NCBI GenBank assembly: GCA_937915975.1
Contig: CALGGL010000240.1
Span: 1 to 9,984, forward strand
Origin: an uncultured Lachnospiraceae bacterium
GTDB lineage: Bacteria; Bacillota; Clostridia; Lachnospirales; Lachnospiraceae
Length of the DNA stretch: 9,984 nucleotides
Direction: 5' to 3'
Both the position numbers and the translations under genes were made by a program. The notes beneath the pieces were generated by a model. The model was not told where the DNA came from. It made no database searches and saw only the letters and a program-made list of their open reading frames with translations. How positions within the stretch are numbered: the first letter of the stretch is position 1; every line of letters starts with the position of its first letter. Positions 1-8,839 of the stretch are shown here, piece by piece.

Positions 1-203
1 TCTAACACATCTATTAAATGATGCTTAACGCCTTGCATTTCCTTAGTTGTAATCTTAGCACTGCCGATATCAAGTCCTTTATATACCTGTATTGAATCAG
101 CAGAGATTACTTCTCCTCCGATTTGCTTTGCAAGCTCTTCGCCTGATATAAATTTCCCCTTATTTTCTTCCAGCGTACTAAGTACACTTTCCCTTGTTTT
201 CAT
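1..203 (-). CDS. 5' end of a chimeric ORF: BirA-type winged-helix start joined to MiaA (tRNA dimethylallyltransferase) without P-loop; runs off the left edge
   Basis: Reading from ATG at 203 gives 67 residues with no stop. Residues 1-29 ([18 protein letters not shown], then [11 protein letters not shown]) match the start of the DNA-binding domain of bifunctional biotin-protein ligase/repressor BirA, which normally continues into a recognition helix (SRxAVWK). Instead, from about residue 30 the sequence is Mia[21 protein letters not shown] (31-50), followed by a match to the MiaA stretch ending HHLIDVL. MiaA transfers the dimethylallyl group to A37 of tRNAs and needs an N-terminal GPTxxGKT P-loop, which is absent here. 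The two parts meet within ELAKQIGG (114-137), a stretch that both families can share. The start is firm: AAGGGG at 211-216 lies 7 nt upstream. The gene lies 62 bp behind the hydrogenase, so it is probably in the same transcript. It is either an assembly misjoin through a short shared string or a true fusion; as it stands MiaA activity is unlikely. Confidence 0.75.
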   Translation of the reverse strand, partial: MKTRESVLSTLEENKGKFISGEELAKQIGGEVISADSIQVYKGLDIGSAKITTKEMQGVKHHLIDVL

Positions 204-252
204 ATACCTTCCCCTTATTAACAATATATATCTTACCGAATATTCCAATGTC

Positions 253-278
253 CGGTCATGTCTTCTTACAGATGACCG
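253..278 (-). other. Small hairpin over the hydrogenase stop codon
   Basis: CGGTCAT (253-259) and ATGACCG (272-278) form a perfect 7-bp stem with a 12-nt loop that contains the hydrogenase TAA. No U-tract follows on the minus strand, so it is not a convincing intrinsic terminator. It may stabilise the 3' end or weakly attenuate readthrough into the next ORF. Confidence 0.3.
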
Positions 279-1738
279 TCTCTGAACATTGAAAACTTAT
301 CCATCGGATATTGTTTCAAATTCTCAAGAACCTCTCTTTTATCCGCCTTAGAAAGAAGCTCCTCTCTTGCACGGGTTATCTCAACCTCAGTCTTGTGCTT
401 CGAAGGGCCTCCCACACATCCTCCCGGACACATCATACCCTCAACAAAATCCTCTTCCAGTCTGCCGGACTTAAGTAAAAGAAGTGTCTTCTTACACTCA
501 TCTCCACCAGCACATTTTTTAAGTGATATATCAGAGGTATCAACACCTCTTTCCTTCATACATTCAAGGACGGCATTTGCCACTCCGCCCGATGCGGCAA
601 ATCTCTTGCCCCAGACAGAAGCCTCCTGATAGCTTTCATCCACAGGCTTAAGTTCAATATCCTTTGAACGAAGAAGGGCTCTGAACTCACCATAGGTCAT
701 AACATAATCAGCATTATCAGGTACGGATTTATCCTGCGACTCGGCCTTTTTCGCTATGCACGGGCCGACAAATACAGTTACGCATCCCGGATTCTTATGC
801 TTTAAATATCTTGAAATCGCACACATAGGTGAAACCGTAGTGGACATATTTTTTTCGAATTGCTCAGGAAACTGTCTTCTCATCATATTGATAAACGCCG
901 GACAGCAGGAGGTTGTCATCTTTCTTCCCTCTTCCATGGCTTCCTTCCACTCTAGTGACTCATAAGCAGCCGTCATATCACCGCCAAGTCCAACCTCTAC
1001 CATATCCGCAAAGCCCATTTCCATAAGTCCCGCTTTAATGGACGCCATAGTAATATCCTTGCCGAACTGTCCCTCTGTTGCAGGTGCGCACATAGCGATT
1101 ACTTCTTTTCCGGCTTTAATCTCATTAATTATATCCACCAGATAAGACTTGGATGAGATAGCGCCAAAAGGACAGGCATGGATACAATGTCCGCACTGGA
1201 CGCATTTATTTTCATCTATCATACATAAACCATTCTCGTCATATGTAATAGCCCCTGTTGGACAAGCCTTTTTACAAGGTCTCTCAAGGTGAGCTATAGC
1301 CGAATAAGGACAGGCAGCGGCACATTTTCCACATTCCTTACATTTTGAAACATCTATGTGCGAACGGTGATGACCTATGGATATGGCTCCAAAATTACAG
1401 GAACTCTGACAAGGCTTACCTACACACAAACGACAGTTATCGGTAACCGTATACGCAGATATCGGACACTCCTCACAGGCAGGCTTAAGAATCTGAATCA
1501 CATTGTCACTGTTATCCTCAGGTGTAGGACAAAGTCCCTCCGCAAGTCTTATACGCTGACGAACAAGCTCTCTTTCCTTATATACACAGCAACGGTTAAG
1601 TGCCTTCGGTCCCGGAATTATTCTGTAAACCAGCTCTTCCTTTGACTGCTCATTCAGGTTATCATCCCAGGCAAGTCTGGCAACCTCTTCAATTATTTTA
1701 TGTTTTAAATGTACTATTCCCTCGTCGTTGGTAATCAT
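266..1738 (-). CDS. Monomeric [FeFe] hydrogenase with N-terminal ferredoxin-type clusters (group B-like)
   Basis: A 490-residue cytoplasmic iron-only hydrogenase, predicted to couple reduced ferredoxin to proton reduction (H2 release) or the reverse. The N-terminal half is Cys-rich: clusters around residues 88-116, a CxxCxxCxxxCP motif at 133-144, CKKACP near 155-160, and a second CxxCxxCxxxCP at 179-190, consistent with several 4Fe-4S centres. The C-terminal half carries the three H-cluster signatures: L1 TSCCPAF (276-282), L2 GPCIAKKAE (325-333) and L3 [12 protein letters not shown] (433-444). The L3 wording and the single-subunit layout suit the group B type of clostridia rather than the trimeric electron-bifurcating HydA. 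The reading frame extends upstream to 1807, but the ATG at 1738 has AGGAG (1744-1748) 5 nt upstream, and the added residues look random. No maturases (HydE/F/G) are in the window. The gene has its own promoter facing away from citrate synthase. The hydrogenase call is firm; the subgroup is less so. Confidence 0.93.
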   Translation of the reverse strand: MITNDEGIVHLKHKIIEEVARLAWDDNLNEQSKEELVYRIIPGPKALNRCCVYKERELVRQRIRLAEGLCPTPEDNSDNVIQILKPACEECPISAYTVTDNCRLCVGKPCQSSCNFGAISIGHHRSHIDVSKCKECGKCAAACPYSAIAHLERPCKKACPTGAITYDENGLCMIDENKCVQCGHCIHACPFGAISSKSYLVDIINEIKAGKEVIAMCAPATEGQFGKDITMASIKAGLMEMGFADMVEVGLGGDMTAAYESLEWKEAMEEGRKMTTSCCPAFINMMRRQFPEQFEKNMSTTVSPMCAISRYLKHKNPGCVTVFVGPCIAKKAESQDKSVPDNADYVMTYGEFRALLRSKDIELKPVDESYQEASVWGKRFAASGGVANAVLECMKERGVDTSDISLKKCAGGDECKKTLLLLKSGRLEEDFVEGMMCPGGCVGGPSKHKTEVEITRAREELLSKADKREVLENLKQYPMDKFSMFRDGHL

Positions 1739-1743
1739 ATGTA

Positions 1744-1748
1744 CTCCT
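1744..1748 (-). promoter_or_regulatory. RBS that fixes the hydrogenase start
   Basis: AGGAG on the minus strand, within a purine-rich GGGAGAGGAG run, sits 5 nt before the ATG at 1738. It argues against the longer reading that begins at 1807. Confidence 0.75.
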
Positions 1749-1838
1749 CTCCCGCTTGACTCTATAAATTTCTGCTTTTTTACATACATTAACTGCAAAT
1801 ATATCAATCGTTAAAATTAATTCTGAAAATACAAGTCT

Positions 1839-1867
1839 ATTTTATTATTTTTTTTATATTTATGCAA
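1839..1867 (-). promoter_or_regulatory. Predicted sigma-A-type promoter of the hydrogenase gene
   Basis: On the minus strand, -35 TTGCAT (1862-1867) and -10 TAAAAT (1839-1844) are separated by a 17-bp, very A-rich spacer. Transcription would begin near 1832, giving a leader of roughly 94 nt. No riboswitch or hairpin regulator is apparent in that leader. The surrounding DNA is AT-rich, so a chance match is possible. Confidence 0.5.
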
Positions 1868-1884
1868 CCTTTAAAATATTGGAT

Positions 1885-1914
1885 TTGCCAAACATACCGG
1901 ATATATGGTATATT
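1885..1914 (+). promoter_or_regulatory. Predicted sigma-A-type promoter of citrate synthase
   Basis: -35 TTGCCA (1885-1890) and -10 TATATT (1909-1914) with an 18-bp spacer. Transcription would start near 1921, leaving a leader of about 26 nt before the ATG at 1947. It stands back to back with the hydrogenase promoter, the two -35 boxes being 17 bp apart, so a protein bound between them could affect both genes. Confidence 0.5.
1894..1911. promoter_or_regulatory. Possible operator: inverted repeat ATACC-N8-GGTAT
   Basis: The arms ATACC (1894-1898) and GGTAT (1907-1911) flank eight bases and lie in the spacer and front of the -10 box of the citrate synthase promoter. The position suits a repressor site, but the arms are only 5 bp and no regulator is encoded nearby. 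Confidence 0.2.
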
Positions 1915-1946
1915 AATTCTTGTATTATAAAAGGGGATGTGATTTA

Positions 1947-3311
1947 ATGAACAGAAATGATTATTCTGCAGTAACTCCTATCTTTCGTGAGTTAGCAAAA
2001 AAATGCCAGACAAATGATATAATCGATCAGGATTTGTATACCAAATACGAAGTAAAACGAGGGCTTAGAGATTTGGATGGTCGCGGAGTTCTTACGGGAC
2101 TTACGGACATCTCAACCATCAATGCTTATAAAAAGATAAATGATGAGCTTGTTCCCATAGACGGCGAGCTTTATTACCGCGGTATTAATATATACAGCTT
2201 GGTAAAAGGCTTCTCAAACGAGAACAGATTCGGTTACGAGGAAACTGTATATCTCTTATTATTCGGTGAGCTTCCAACCATGGAAAAGCTCAATGAATTC
2301 AGTGTGCTTTTAGGCTCGTACCGTTCTCTTCCGACTAACTTTGTAAGAGATATTATTTTACGAACCCCAAGCAAGGACATAATGAACTCTCTTGCAAAGG
2401 GAATACTTAACTTAAGCTCATATGATCTTAACACCTCTGATATAAGCATACCGAATGTATTGAGACAGAGTATTGAGCTTATAGCCAATTTTCCTTCTCT
2501 TGCAGTTTATTCCTATCTTGCCTACAGACATTATGAATTAGGCAGAGGACTTTACATACACAATCCTAAGCCGGAGCTATCAACTGCTGAAAACTTCCTG
2601 AGACTACTTAGGAAAAATAAACAATATACAGACCTTGAAGCAAAGGTACTTGATCTTGCTTTGGTACTTCACGCAGAGCATGGTGGAGGTAATAACTCAA
2701 CCTTTACAACACACGTGGTAACTTCCTCGGGAACCGATACCTACTCTTCCGTTGCAGCATCGCTTTGTTCGCTTAAGGGTCCAAAGCACGGTGGTGCAAA
2801 TGTCAAGGTTAAGCAAATGTTTGACGACCTGAAAGAAAATGTAAACGATTGGGAAGATAAAGGGCAGATACGTGACTATCTGTGCGATATCCTTGATAAA
2901 AAAGCCTTTGATAAATCAGGACTTATATACGGCATGGGACATGCTGTTTACTCCATATCCGATCCACGTGCCAATATCTTCGGCAAGTTTGTCGGTAAGC
3001 TTGCAAAGGAGAAAAACCGTGAGGAAGAATATAATCTTTATGTAAATGTTGCCGAAGCAGCCAAGGAAGTAATCGCCGAAAAGCGTAAGATATATAAGGG
3101 CGTAAGTCCTAACGTAGACTTTTACAGCGGCTTCGTATACAGTATGCTTAACATACCTGAAGAGCTATTCACTCCACTCTTCGCCGTTGCCAGAATAGCC
3201 GGCTGGAGCGCACACCGTATTGAAGAGCTCATAAACGTAAATAAGATAATCCGTCCGGCTTACATGTCAATATCTGAAGACAGAGAATACATACCTATAG
3301 CTGACAGATAA
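1947..3311 (+). CDS. gltA: Citrate synthase (citrate/2-methylcitrate synthase family)
   Basis: A 454-residue enzyme condensing acetyl-CoA with oxaloacetate to citrate; in a fermenter this most likely feeds 2-oxoglutarate and glutamate synthesis rather than a full TCA cycle. Hallmarks are in order: LHAEHGGGN around residues 241-249, GPKHGGAN with catalytic His281, GMGHAVY with catalytic His332, SDPRA with substrate-binding Arg341, and NVDFYSG with catalytic Asp391. The active site is therefore complete. The length exceeds the ~370-430 usual for Bacillus and E. coli enzymes because of an N-terminal extension (about residues 1-60) common in Lachnospiraceae homologues as I recall them. The ATG at 1947 has AAGGGG (1931-1936) 10 nt upstream; an in-frame TTG at 1920 is rejected because it falls at the expected transcription start. 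Aconitase and isocitrate dehydrogenase, often nearby, are not in the window. A 2-methylcitrate role cannot be excluded from sequence. Confidence 0.93.
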   Translation: MNRNDYSAVTPIFRELAKKCQTNDIIDQDLYTKYEVKRGLRDLDGRGVLTGLTDISTINAYKKINDELVPIDGELYYRGINIYSLVKGFSNENRFGYEETVYLLLFGELPTMEKLNEFSVLLGSYRSLPTNFVRDIILRTPSKDIMNSLAKGILNLSSYDLNTSDISIPNVLRQSIELIANFPSLAVYSYLAYRHYELGRGLYIHNPKPELSTAENFLRLLRKNKQYTDLEAKVLDLALVLHAEHGGGNNSTFTTHVVTSSGTDTYSSVAASLCSLKGPKHGGANVKVKQMFDDLKENVNDWEDKGQIRDYLCDILDKKAFDKSGLIYGMGHAVYSISDPRANIFGKFVGKLAKEKNREEEYNLYVNVAEAAKEVIAEKRKIYKGVSPNVDFYSGFVYSMLNIPEELFTPLFAVARIAGWSAHRIEELINVNKIIRPAYMSISEDREYIPIADR

Positions 3312-3320
3312 GTGTGCCAT

Positions 3321-3600
3321 GGGCGTGAGCCTTGTCACCTAAAAATGTTGCTGTACATTAGATAAAAGCAGGTCTATATGTTAGCATTTAGTCCGATTTG
3401 CGTTAAATCAAAAGTGAAAATTCGCAATAGGTGCGTTAAAAAATCGAACTGTTTGAGCGTAGCGAGTTTTCGATTTTTAGCACCTGTAAAGAATTTGAGC
3501 GCTTTGATTTAGCAAATTGATGACCAGCTAACATATAGACCTGTTTTTTATCTGATGTACTGTAACAGTAGTATAGTAAAAGGTGACAAGGCTCACGCCC
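3321..3600. repeat. Giant imperfect palindrome (foldback element, MITE-like) filling the gap between convergent genes
   Basis: GGGCGTGAGCCTTGTCACCT (3321-3340) is the exact reverse complement of 3581-3600. Further in, a 17-bp block at 3369-3385 pairs perfectly with 3527-3543, AGGTGC (3429-3434) with GCACCT (3480-3485), and AAAAATCGAA (3439-3448) with TTCGATTTTT (3469-3478). The intervening stretches also pair imperfectly, for example TTAAATCAAA near 3403-3412 against TTTGATTTAG near 3503-3512. All pairs centre on about 3457, so the interval can fold into one stem of about 130 bp with a small loop around GTTTGAGCGTAG. A weaker match, ATAAGT near 3307 against ACTTAT near 3609, extends it almost to both stop codons. 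No ORF or transposase is inside. A non-autonomous mobile element, a dispersed intergenic repeat, or an unusually long bidirectional terminator would all fit. No flanking target duplication is clear. Confidence 0.85.
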
Positions 3601-3618
3601 CGTATCATACTTATTCTT

Positions 3619-5001
3619 TTATGAAAATACTCCGAAAGCTCCTAATAACAATATAAACAGAAGTATCGGTGCCACAACCTTTATCATGGCAATGTATAAT
3701 TTTCTTCGTCCGAACTTCTCACCATTCTTGGTAGCCTCATCTATGACTGTCTTTGGCTTTACTATCCATCCGATAAGTATACAGGTTCCGATTGCAACGA
3801 TTGGCATAAGTATGTTGTTACTTATGTAATCAAATATATCAAGAAGCTGTGCATTTGATCCGTTAGGAAGCTTAATGTCAAAGTAAAGCTTATTGTAGCC
3901 AAGACAAATAATTACGCCCAAAACAAGTGCTATAACGCCCTCCAAAATCGTGGCCTTACGTCTGCTTACCTTGAACTGATCCATAAGACTTGAAACTACC
4001 GCTTCAAGGACTGATATGGAGCTTGTAAGTGCCGCAAAAAGCACCATAAGGAAAAATACCGCTCCGAGAACATTTCCAATCTTACCCATCTCGGCAAATA
4101 CCTTAGGTATGGCAACAAACATAAGTCCCGGACCGCCTGTCATGCCTTCCTTACCCATAAATACATATACGGCAGGAATTATCATAACACCTGCTAAAAA
4201 TGCAACAAGTGTATCAAATATCTCTATCTGGTTAACTGACTTAACCAGATTATGGTCATCCTTAAAGTAGGAACCGTATGCAACCATGATACCCATAGCT
4301 ACGCTTATACTGTAGAAAAGCTGTCCCATAGCATCCATGATTACCACGAAGAAATCCTTAACTCCCATTCCCGATACATCAGGAACCACATAAACCATAA
4401 AGCCTTCCAAACCGGTTCTTCCGGTCTCCTTGCTATGGATGGTAAGTGAGAAAATTGCAACTCCGATTACAAGCACAAGAAGTATAGGCATAAGTATCTT
4501 TGACATAGCCTCAATACCCTTATTAACACCCTTATATATTACAAATACGGTTGCTGCAAGGAAAATTATGTTATAGATTATCGGTGAACCGATATCCGTT
4601 ATAAATCCTCCGAAATAGCCATCCTCGGCAGCCTCTAATCCGTTTCCGGTCACAAAAGCCACAAAATATTTAAGTACCCAGCCACCGATTATACAATAAT
4701 ACGGAAGTATCATAAAAGGAACTATTACGGCAATTACACCAAGTCCCTTCCACTTCGGATGAAGTATACCGTATGCGGTAAGCGGGCTTTGCTTAGTCTT
4801 TCGTCCTATACTTATCTCCGTAATAAGCAGTGTAAATCCGAAGGTTACGGCAAGTATAAGATACGTAACTAAAAATATTCCTCCTCCATCCTTTGCGGCA
4901 AGATACGGAAACCTCCATATGTTACCTAATCCTACTGCACTTCCTGCTGCTGCAATTACAAATCCCAGCGAGCTGGAAAATGAACTACGCTTTTCACTCA
5001 T
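3619..5001 (-). CDS. Sodium-dependent transporter, neurotransmitter:sodium symporter (NSS/SNF) family
   Basis: A 460-residue inner-membrane protein with the LeuT fold, predicted to import a small organic solute, probably an amino acid, driven by Na+. The TM1 signature GSAVGLGNIWRFPY (20-33) is intact. TM3 carries the paired Tyr (101-102) expected near the substrate pocket, TM6 has the unwound region around AMGIMVAYGSYFK (235-247), and TM8 has LTSS (325-328), matching the Thr/Ser ligands of the Na2 site in LeuT. The length and the hydrophobic segment at the C-terminus suit the 11-helix bacterial MhsT/TnaT type rather than 12-helix LeuT. AGGAG (5010-5014) lies 8 nt before the ATG. It is the last gene of the co-directional group, 27 bp after the Smr gene, and its 3' end runs into the large palindrome. 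The substrate cannot be told from sequence. Confidence 0.93.
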   Translation of the reverse strand: MSEKRSSFSSSLGFVIAAAGSAVGLGNIWRFPYLAAKDGGGIFLVTYLILAVTFGFTLLITEISIGRKTKQSPLTAYGILHPKWKGLGVIAVIVPFMILPYYCIIGGWVLKYFVAFVTGNGLEAAEDGYFGGFITDIGSPIIYNIIFLAATVFVIYKGVNKGIEAMSKILMPILLVLVIGVAIFSLTIHSKETGRTGLEGFMVYVVPDVSGMGVKDFFVVIMDAMGQLFYSISVAMGIMVAYGSYFKDDHNLVKSVNQIEIFDTLVAFLAGVMIIPAVYVFMGKEGMTGGPGLMFVAIPKVFAEMGKIGNVLGAVFFLMVLFAALTSSISVLEAVVSSLMDQFKVSRRKATILEGVIALVLGVIICLGYNKLYFDIKLPNGSNAQLLDIFDYISNNILMPIVAIGTCILIGWIVKPKTVIDEATKNGEKFGRRKLYIAMIKVVAPILLFILLLGAFGVFS

Positions 5002-5028
5002 TTTTCTCTCTCCTCTTTATATTATTTT

Positions 5029-5283
5029 TTAGAATTCTCTCAAGATAAGCTCTGTTATCCCCGGATTGCTTCCTCTTGAAACTCTCTTTACCTTAGGAAC
5101 ACGATTATAGGAAAATTCATCTTCGATGGCTTCCCTGATTCTCGTTCCTCCGTGGAAACCATGAATTACTCTTATTCTGTATACACTTCCTCCCGCCGAA
5201 TTGACTTTTTTTATAACAGCCTTTATGGCTTCATCAACCGTCATTCCGTGTACATCAATTTCTTCCATACCGCCTGAAAGCAT
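5029..5283 (-). CDS. Stand-alone small Smr-domain protein
   Basis: An 84-residue protein that is almost entirely one Smr domain, the fold found at the C-terminus of MutS2, where it has nuclease or RNA/DNA-binding roles. Visible marks are the IDVHGMTVDEA stretch (9-19, family form DLHGxxxxEA), RVIHGFHGG (38-46, where the family usually has IHGxGxG) and the closing NPGITELILRE. The Gly-rich loop reads HGFHGG rather than HGKGxG, a variant I associate with short clostridial Smr proteins. AAGGAGG (5289-5295) stands 5 nt before the ATG, so this start is preferred over Met6. It lies 48 bp after the EAL gene and 27 bp before the transporter, so it is probably co-transcribed. Its substrate and role are unknown. 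Confidence 0.85.
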   Translation of the reverse strand: MLSGGMEEIDVHGMTVDEAIKAVIKKVNSAGGSVYRIRVIHGFHGGTRIREAIEDEFSYNRVPKVKRVSRGSNPGITELILREF

Positions 5284-5331
5284 TTCTTCCTCCTTATCAG
5301 AACTGTCCCTGTTGACACACCGTATAAAAAA

Positions 5332-7299
5332 TCATCCGTTATGTTGTCTTACAAACTTAAGAAACTCCTGCTTTGGCATAGGCTTTGCATAATAGTAGCC
5401 CTGTATATAATCACAGCCTATCTCCTCAAACCAATCGGAGGCTTCCTTATTTTCCACGCCTTCAACAACGATTTCGGCACCGATTTTCTTAAGCATCATT
5501 ACAGTCTGCTTAATAACATCTCTCATCTTACCGTCATTCATATTATCAACAAGACTCTTGTCAATTTTTATAAGCTTAAACGGCAGGGAAATAATCTTTT
5601 GAAGATTAGAATATCCCGTACCGTAATCATCAAGAGAAAGCGAAAGATTCATATCGTGAATCCTGTAAATTGTATCGTATATAATATCTCTGACATAATC
5701 GCGTCCGGTTTCGGTTACCTCAAAATTAATATTTTTCTTGGAAATATTATACTCCTTTATCTTTTCATCTATATGCTCGGGAAGTCTGTCCTGAAGGCAT
5801 TGGATGGTCGATAGATTTATCTCAATATAATTAAGTCCGTAGCTTTCTATAGTATTTTCGGAAATAAACTTAAATACATCATCTATTACAAAATCACCAA
5901 TATTGTGAATAGCGCCGTTCTTTTCCGCAGCCGGTATAAAAAGTCCCGGCGATACAAATCCCACTTCATCATCCTTAAGTCTTATCAAAGCTTCCGCACT
6001 TGTGAATTTCTTTTCCTTAAGTGAATAGATAGGCTGATAATACATTTCAAAGCTGTTTTTATCTATCGCCTTTTTGATTATCTTATCAATATCCATCTGA
6101 AGCTGGAATTTTCTTTCCGGAGCTATATCTGAAAAATACACCAGTTCCTTACTTGAAATAGTTTTTTCAAAGGAATCTATAAATGATTCAAAATCCGCAA
6201 TCTCCGGTATATCATAAGGAATCTTCATAAGGCACATACACATATCAAGATTCATACGATTATCATTCATCACGAAATTATCATTCAAATTCTCAAGAAG
6301 CTTTTCTGTTTTTTGTCTTATAATATCGTCATCGCTTTCACTGATATTATCAAAAACAACCGCAAACATACCATAATAAAGATAATAAATATTCATTATA
6401 ATCTTACTATGTGAATTAAGCTCTGCATAATTTGCCTTTATACGTGAAACAACCTCTCTGATAAGCTCTCTGTGTATCTTAGAACCGAACAATGTAACTA
6501 TAGGCTCATCATTTTTTATCTTCATCATTATGGCAGTTACAGCTTTATCCGACCGGTAATATCTTTTTATATCCTCATGAAAGCTCGGAAATGTTCTTGA
6601 ACCGATTCCCGGATCCACCATTTCCTCTGCACGTAGAACCGTAACCGTAACCAAAAATGAAGATATACTCATCGCAAACATTTCAACCGAATTTGCCGGA
6701 GCTATAAACTGAATGAAAAGTGCAATTATATTACACGGAAATATTGCAAGAAGCGCAACAGTCTTTGCCCTTCCTATCATACTTTTGGTCTTCATTATGT
6801 ATATCACGGATACGACCATATAATAAGCCGCAACTATATAAAATACAGATATTAGCGGTCTTCTGTGATAAACCAAAATGTCATTTTCCCTTGTAAGGGT
6901 AAAAAGCATATGATTAACAGGATTGGAAAGAACCACAAGAATATTAATCATAAACGGAATTACATATACCCAATGAAATATCTTATTATGGATTATTCTT
7001 GACCATGTACCGCTTATCATTCCGATAAAAACAACATAACACGGCATTATCATGGCATGGGTAATAAACCCTCCGTAATAGCAAATGGTTCTGAAGGTCT
7101 CATTTCTACCCAAATCACCAAGGAATCCGAGAGGTGCATTTTGAAGTATTTCAAATATTGTGTCAAACATCATGATGTATATTATATTGATAAAGGCATT
7201 ATTTACCCTGCCTACATTTAATCTTCTGAAATACACAGAAAATAAAATGGCGACAAATATTATCAATGCACATAAATCATATTGATACAATCTTTCCAT
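5332..7299 (-). CDS. Membrane-anchored EAL-domain c-di-GMP phosphodiesterase with a degenerate GGDEF-like region
   Basis: A 655-residue protein in three parts. Residues 8-222 hold about seven hydrophobic helices (for example 8-24, 36-52, 73-96, 110-125, 149-169, 179-200, 205-222), likely a membrane sensor. Residues 229-390 sit where a GGDEF domain would be but are degenerate: the start reads DPGIGSR, not DPLTGLxNR, and the catalytic site reads YYGMF where GGDEF is expected, so no cyclase activity is predicted. Residues 400-650 are an EAL domain with the expected metal and catalytic residues: EAL 436-438, Asn495, Glu527 in FEVTE, Asp557-Asp558 in DDYGTG, Lys578, Glu613 and Gln633. It should hydrolyse c-di-GMP to pGpG. 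GGGAG (7307-7311) precedes the ATG by 7 nt. It starts 32 bp after the GH1 gene, with no terminator between, so it may be transcribed with the sugar genes. The sensor ligand is unknown. Confidence 0.9.
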   Translation of the reverse strand: MERLYQYDLCALIIFVAILFSVYFRRLNVGRVNNAFINIIYIMMFDTIFEILQNAPLGFLGDLGRNETFRTICYYGGFITHAMIMPCYVVFIGMISGTWSRIIHNKIFHWVYVIPFMINILVVLSNPVNHMLFTLTRENDILVYHRRPLISVFYIVAAYYMVVSVIYIMKTKSMIGRAKTVALLAIFPCNIIALFIQFIAPANSVEMFAMSISSFLVTVTVLRAEEMVDPGIGSRTFPSFHEDIKRYYRSDKAVTAIMMKIKNDEPIVTLFGSKIHRELIREVVSRIKANYAELNSHSKIIMNIYYLYYGMFAVVFDNISESDDDIIRQKTEKLLENLNDNFVMNDNRMNLDMCMCLMKIPYDIPEIADFESFIDSFEKTISSKELVYFSDIAPERKFQLQMDIDKIIKKAIDKNSFEMYYQPIYSLKEKKFTSAEALIRLKDDEVGFVSPGLFIPAAEKNGAIHNIGDFVIDDVFKFISENTIESYGLNYIEINLSTIQCLQDRLPEHIDEKIKEYNISKKNINFEVTETGRDYVRDIIYDTIYRIHDMNLSLSLDDYGTGYSNLQKIISLPFKLIKIDKSLVDNMNDGKMRDVIKQTVMMLKKIGAEIVVEGVENKEASDWFEEIGCDYIQGYYYAKPMPKQEFLKFVRQHNG

Positions 7300-7331
7300 T
7301 TAAAATCTCCCAATAAACATAAAACCAAAAA

Positions 7332-8839
<1,508 letters not shown>

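Noticed and set aside
1358..1645. Plus-strand open frame inside the hydrogenase ferredoxin region
   Set aside because: Antisense to conserved Cys motifs and low-complexity in translation; a shadow of the real gene.
1739..1807. Upstream extension of the hydrogenase reading frame to 1807
   Set aside because: The extra 23 residues are not family-like, and AGGAG stands 5 nt before the ATG at 1738.
1920..1946. TTG start for citrate synthase
   Set aside because: It lies at the predicted transcription start and upstream of the AAGGGG that serves the ATG at 1947.
3312..3618. CRISPR array or tandem repeat in the long intergenic region
   Set aside because: The repeats are inverted about one centre and not direct or regularly spaced; no repeat-spacer pattern exists.
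3312..3618. Full insertion sequence
   Set aside because: There is no transposase reading frame in about 300 bp and no clear target duplication, so at most a non-autonomous element.
5341..5814. 157-codon plus-strand open frame inside the EAL gene
   Set aside because: It is antisense to the strongly conserved EAL domain, the translation has no recognisable features, and there is no good ribosome site; it is a composition shadow.
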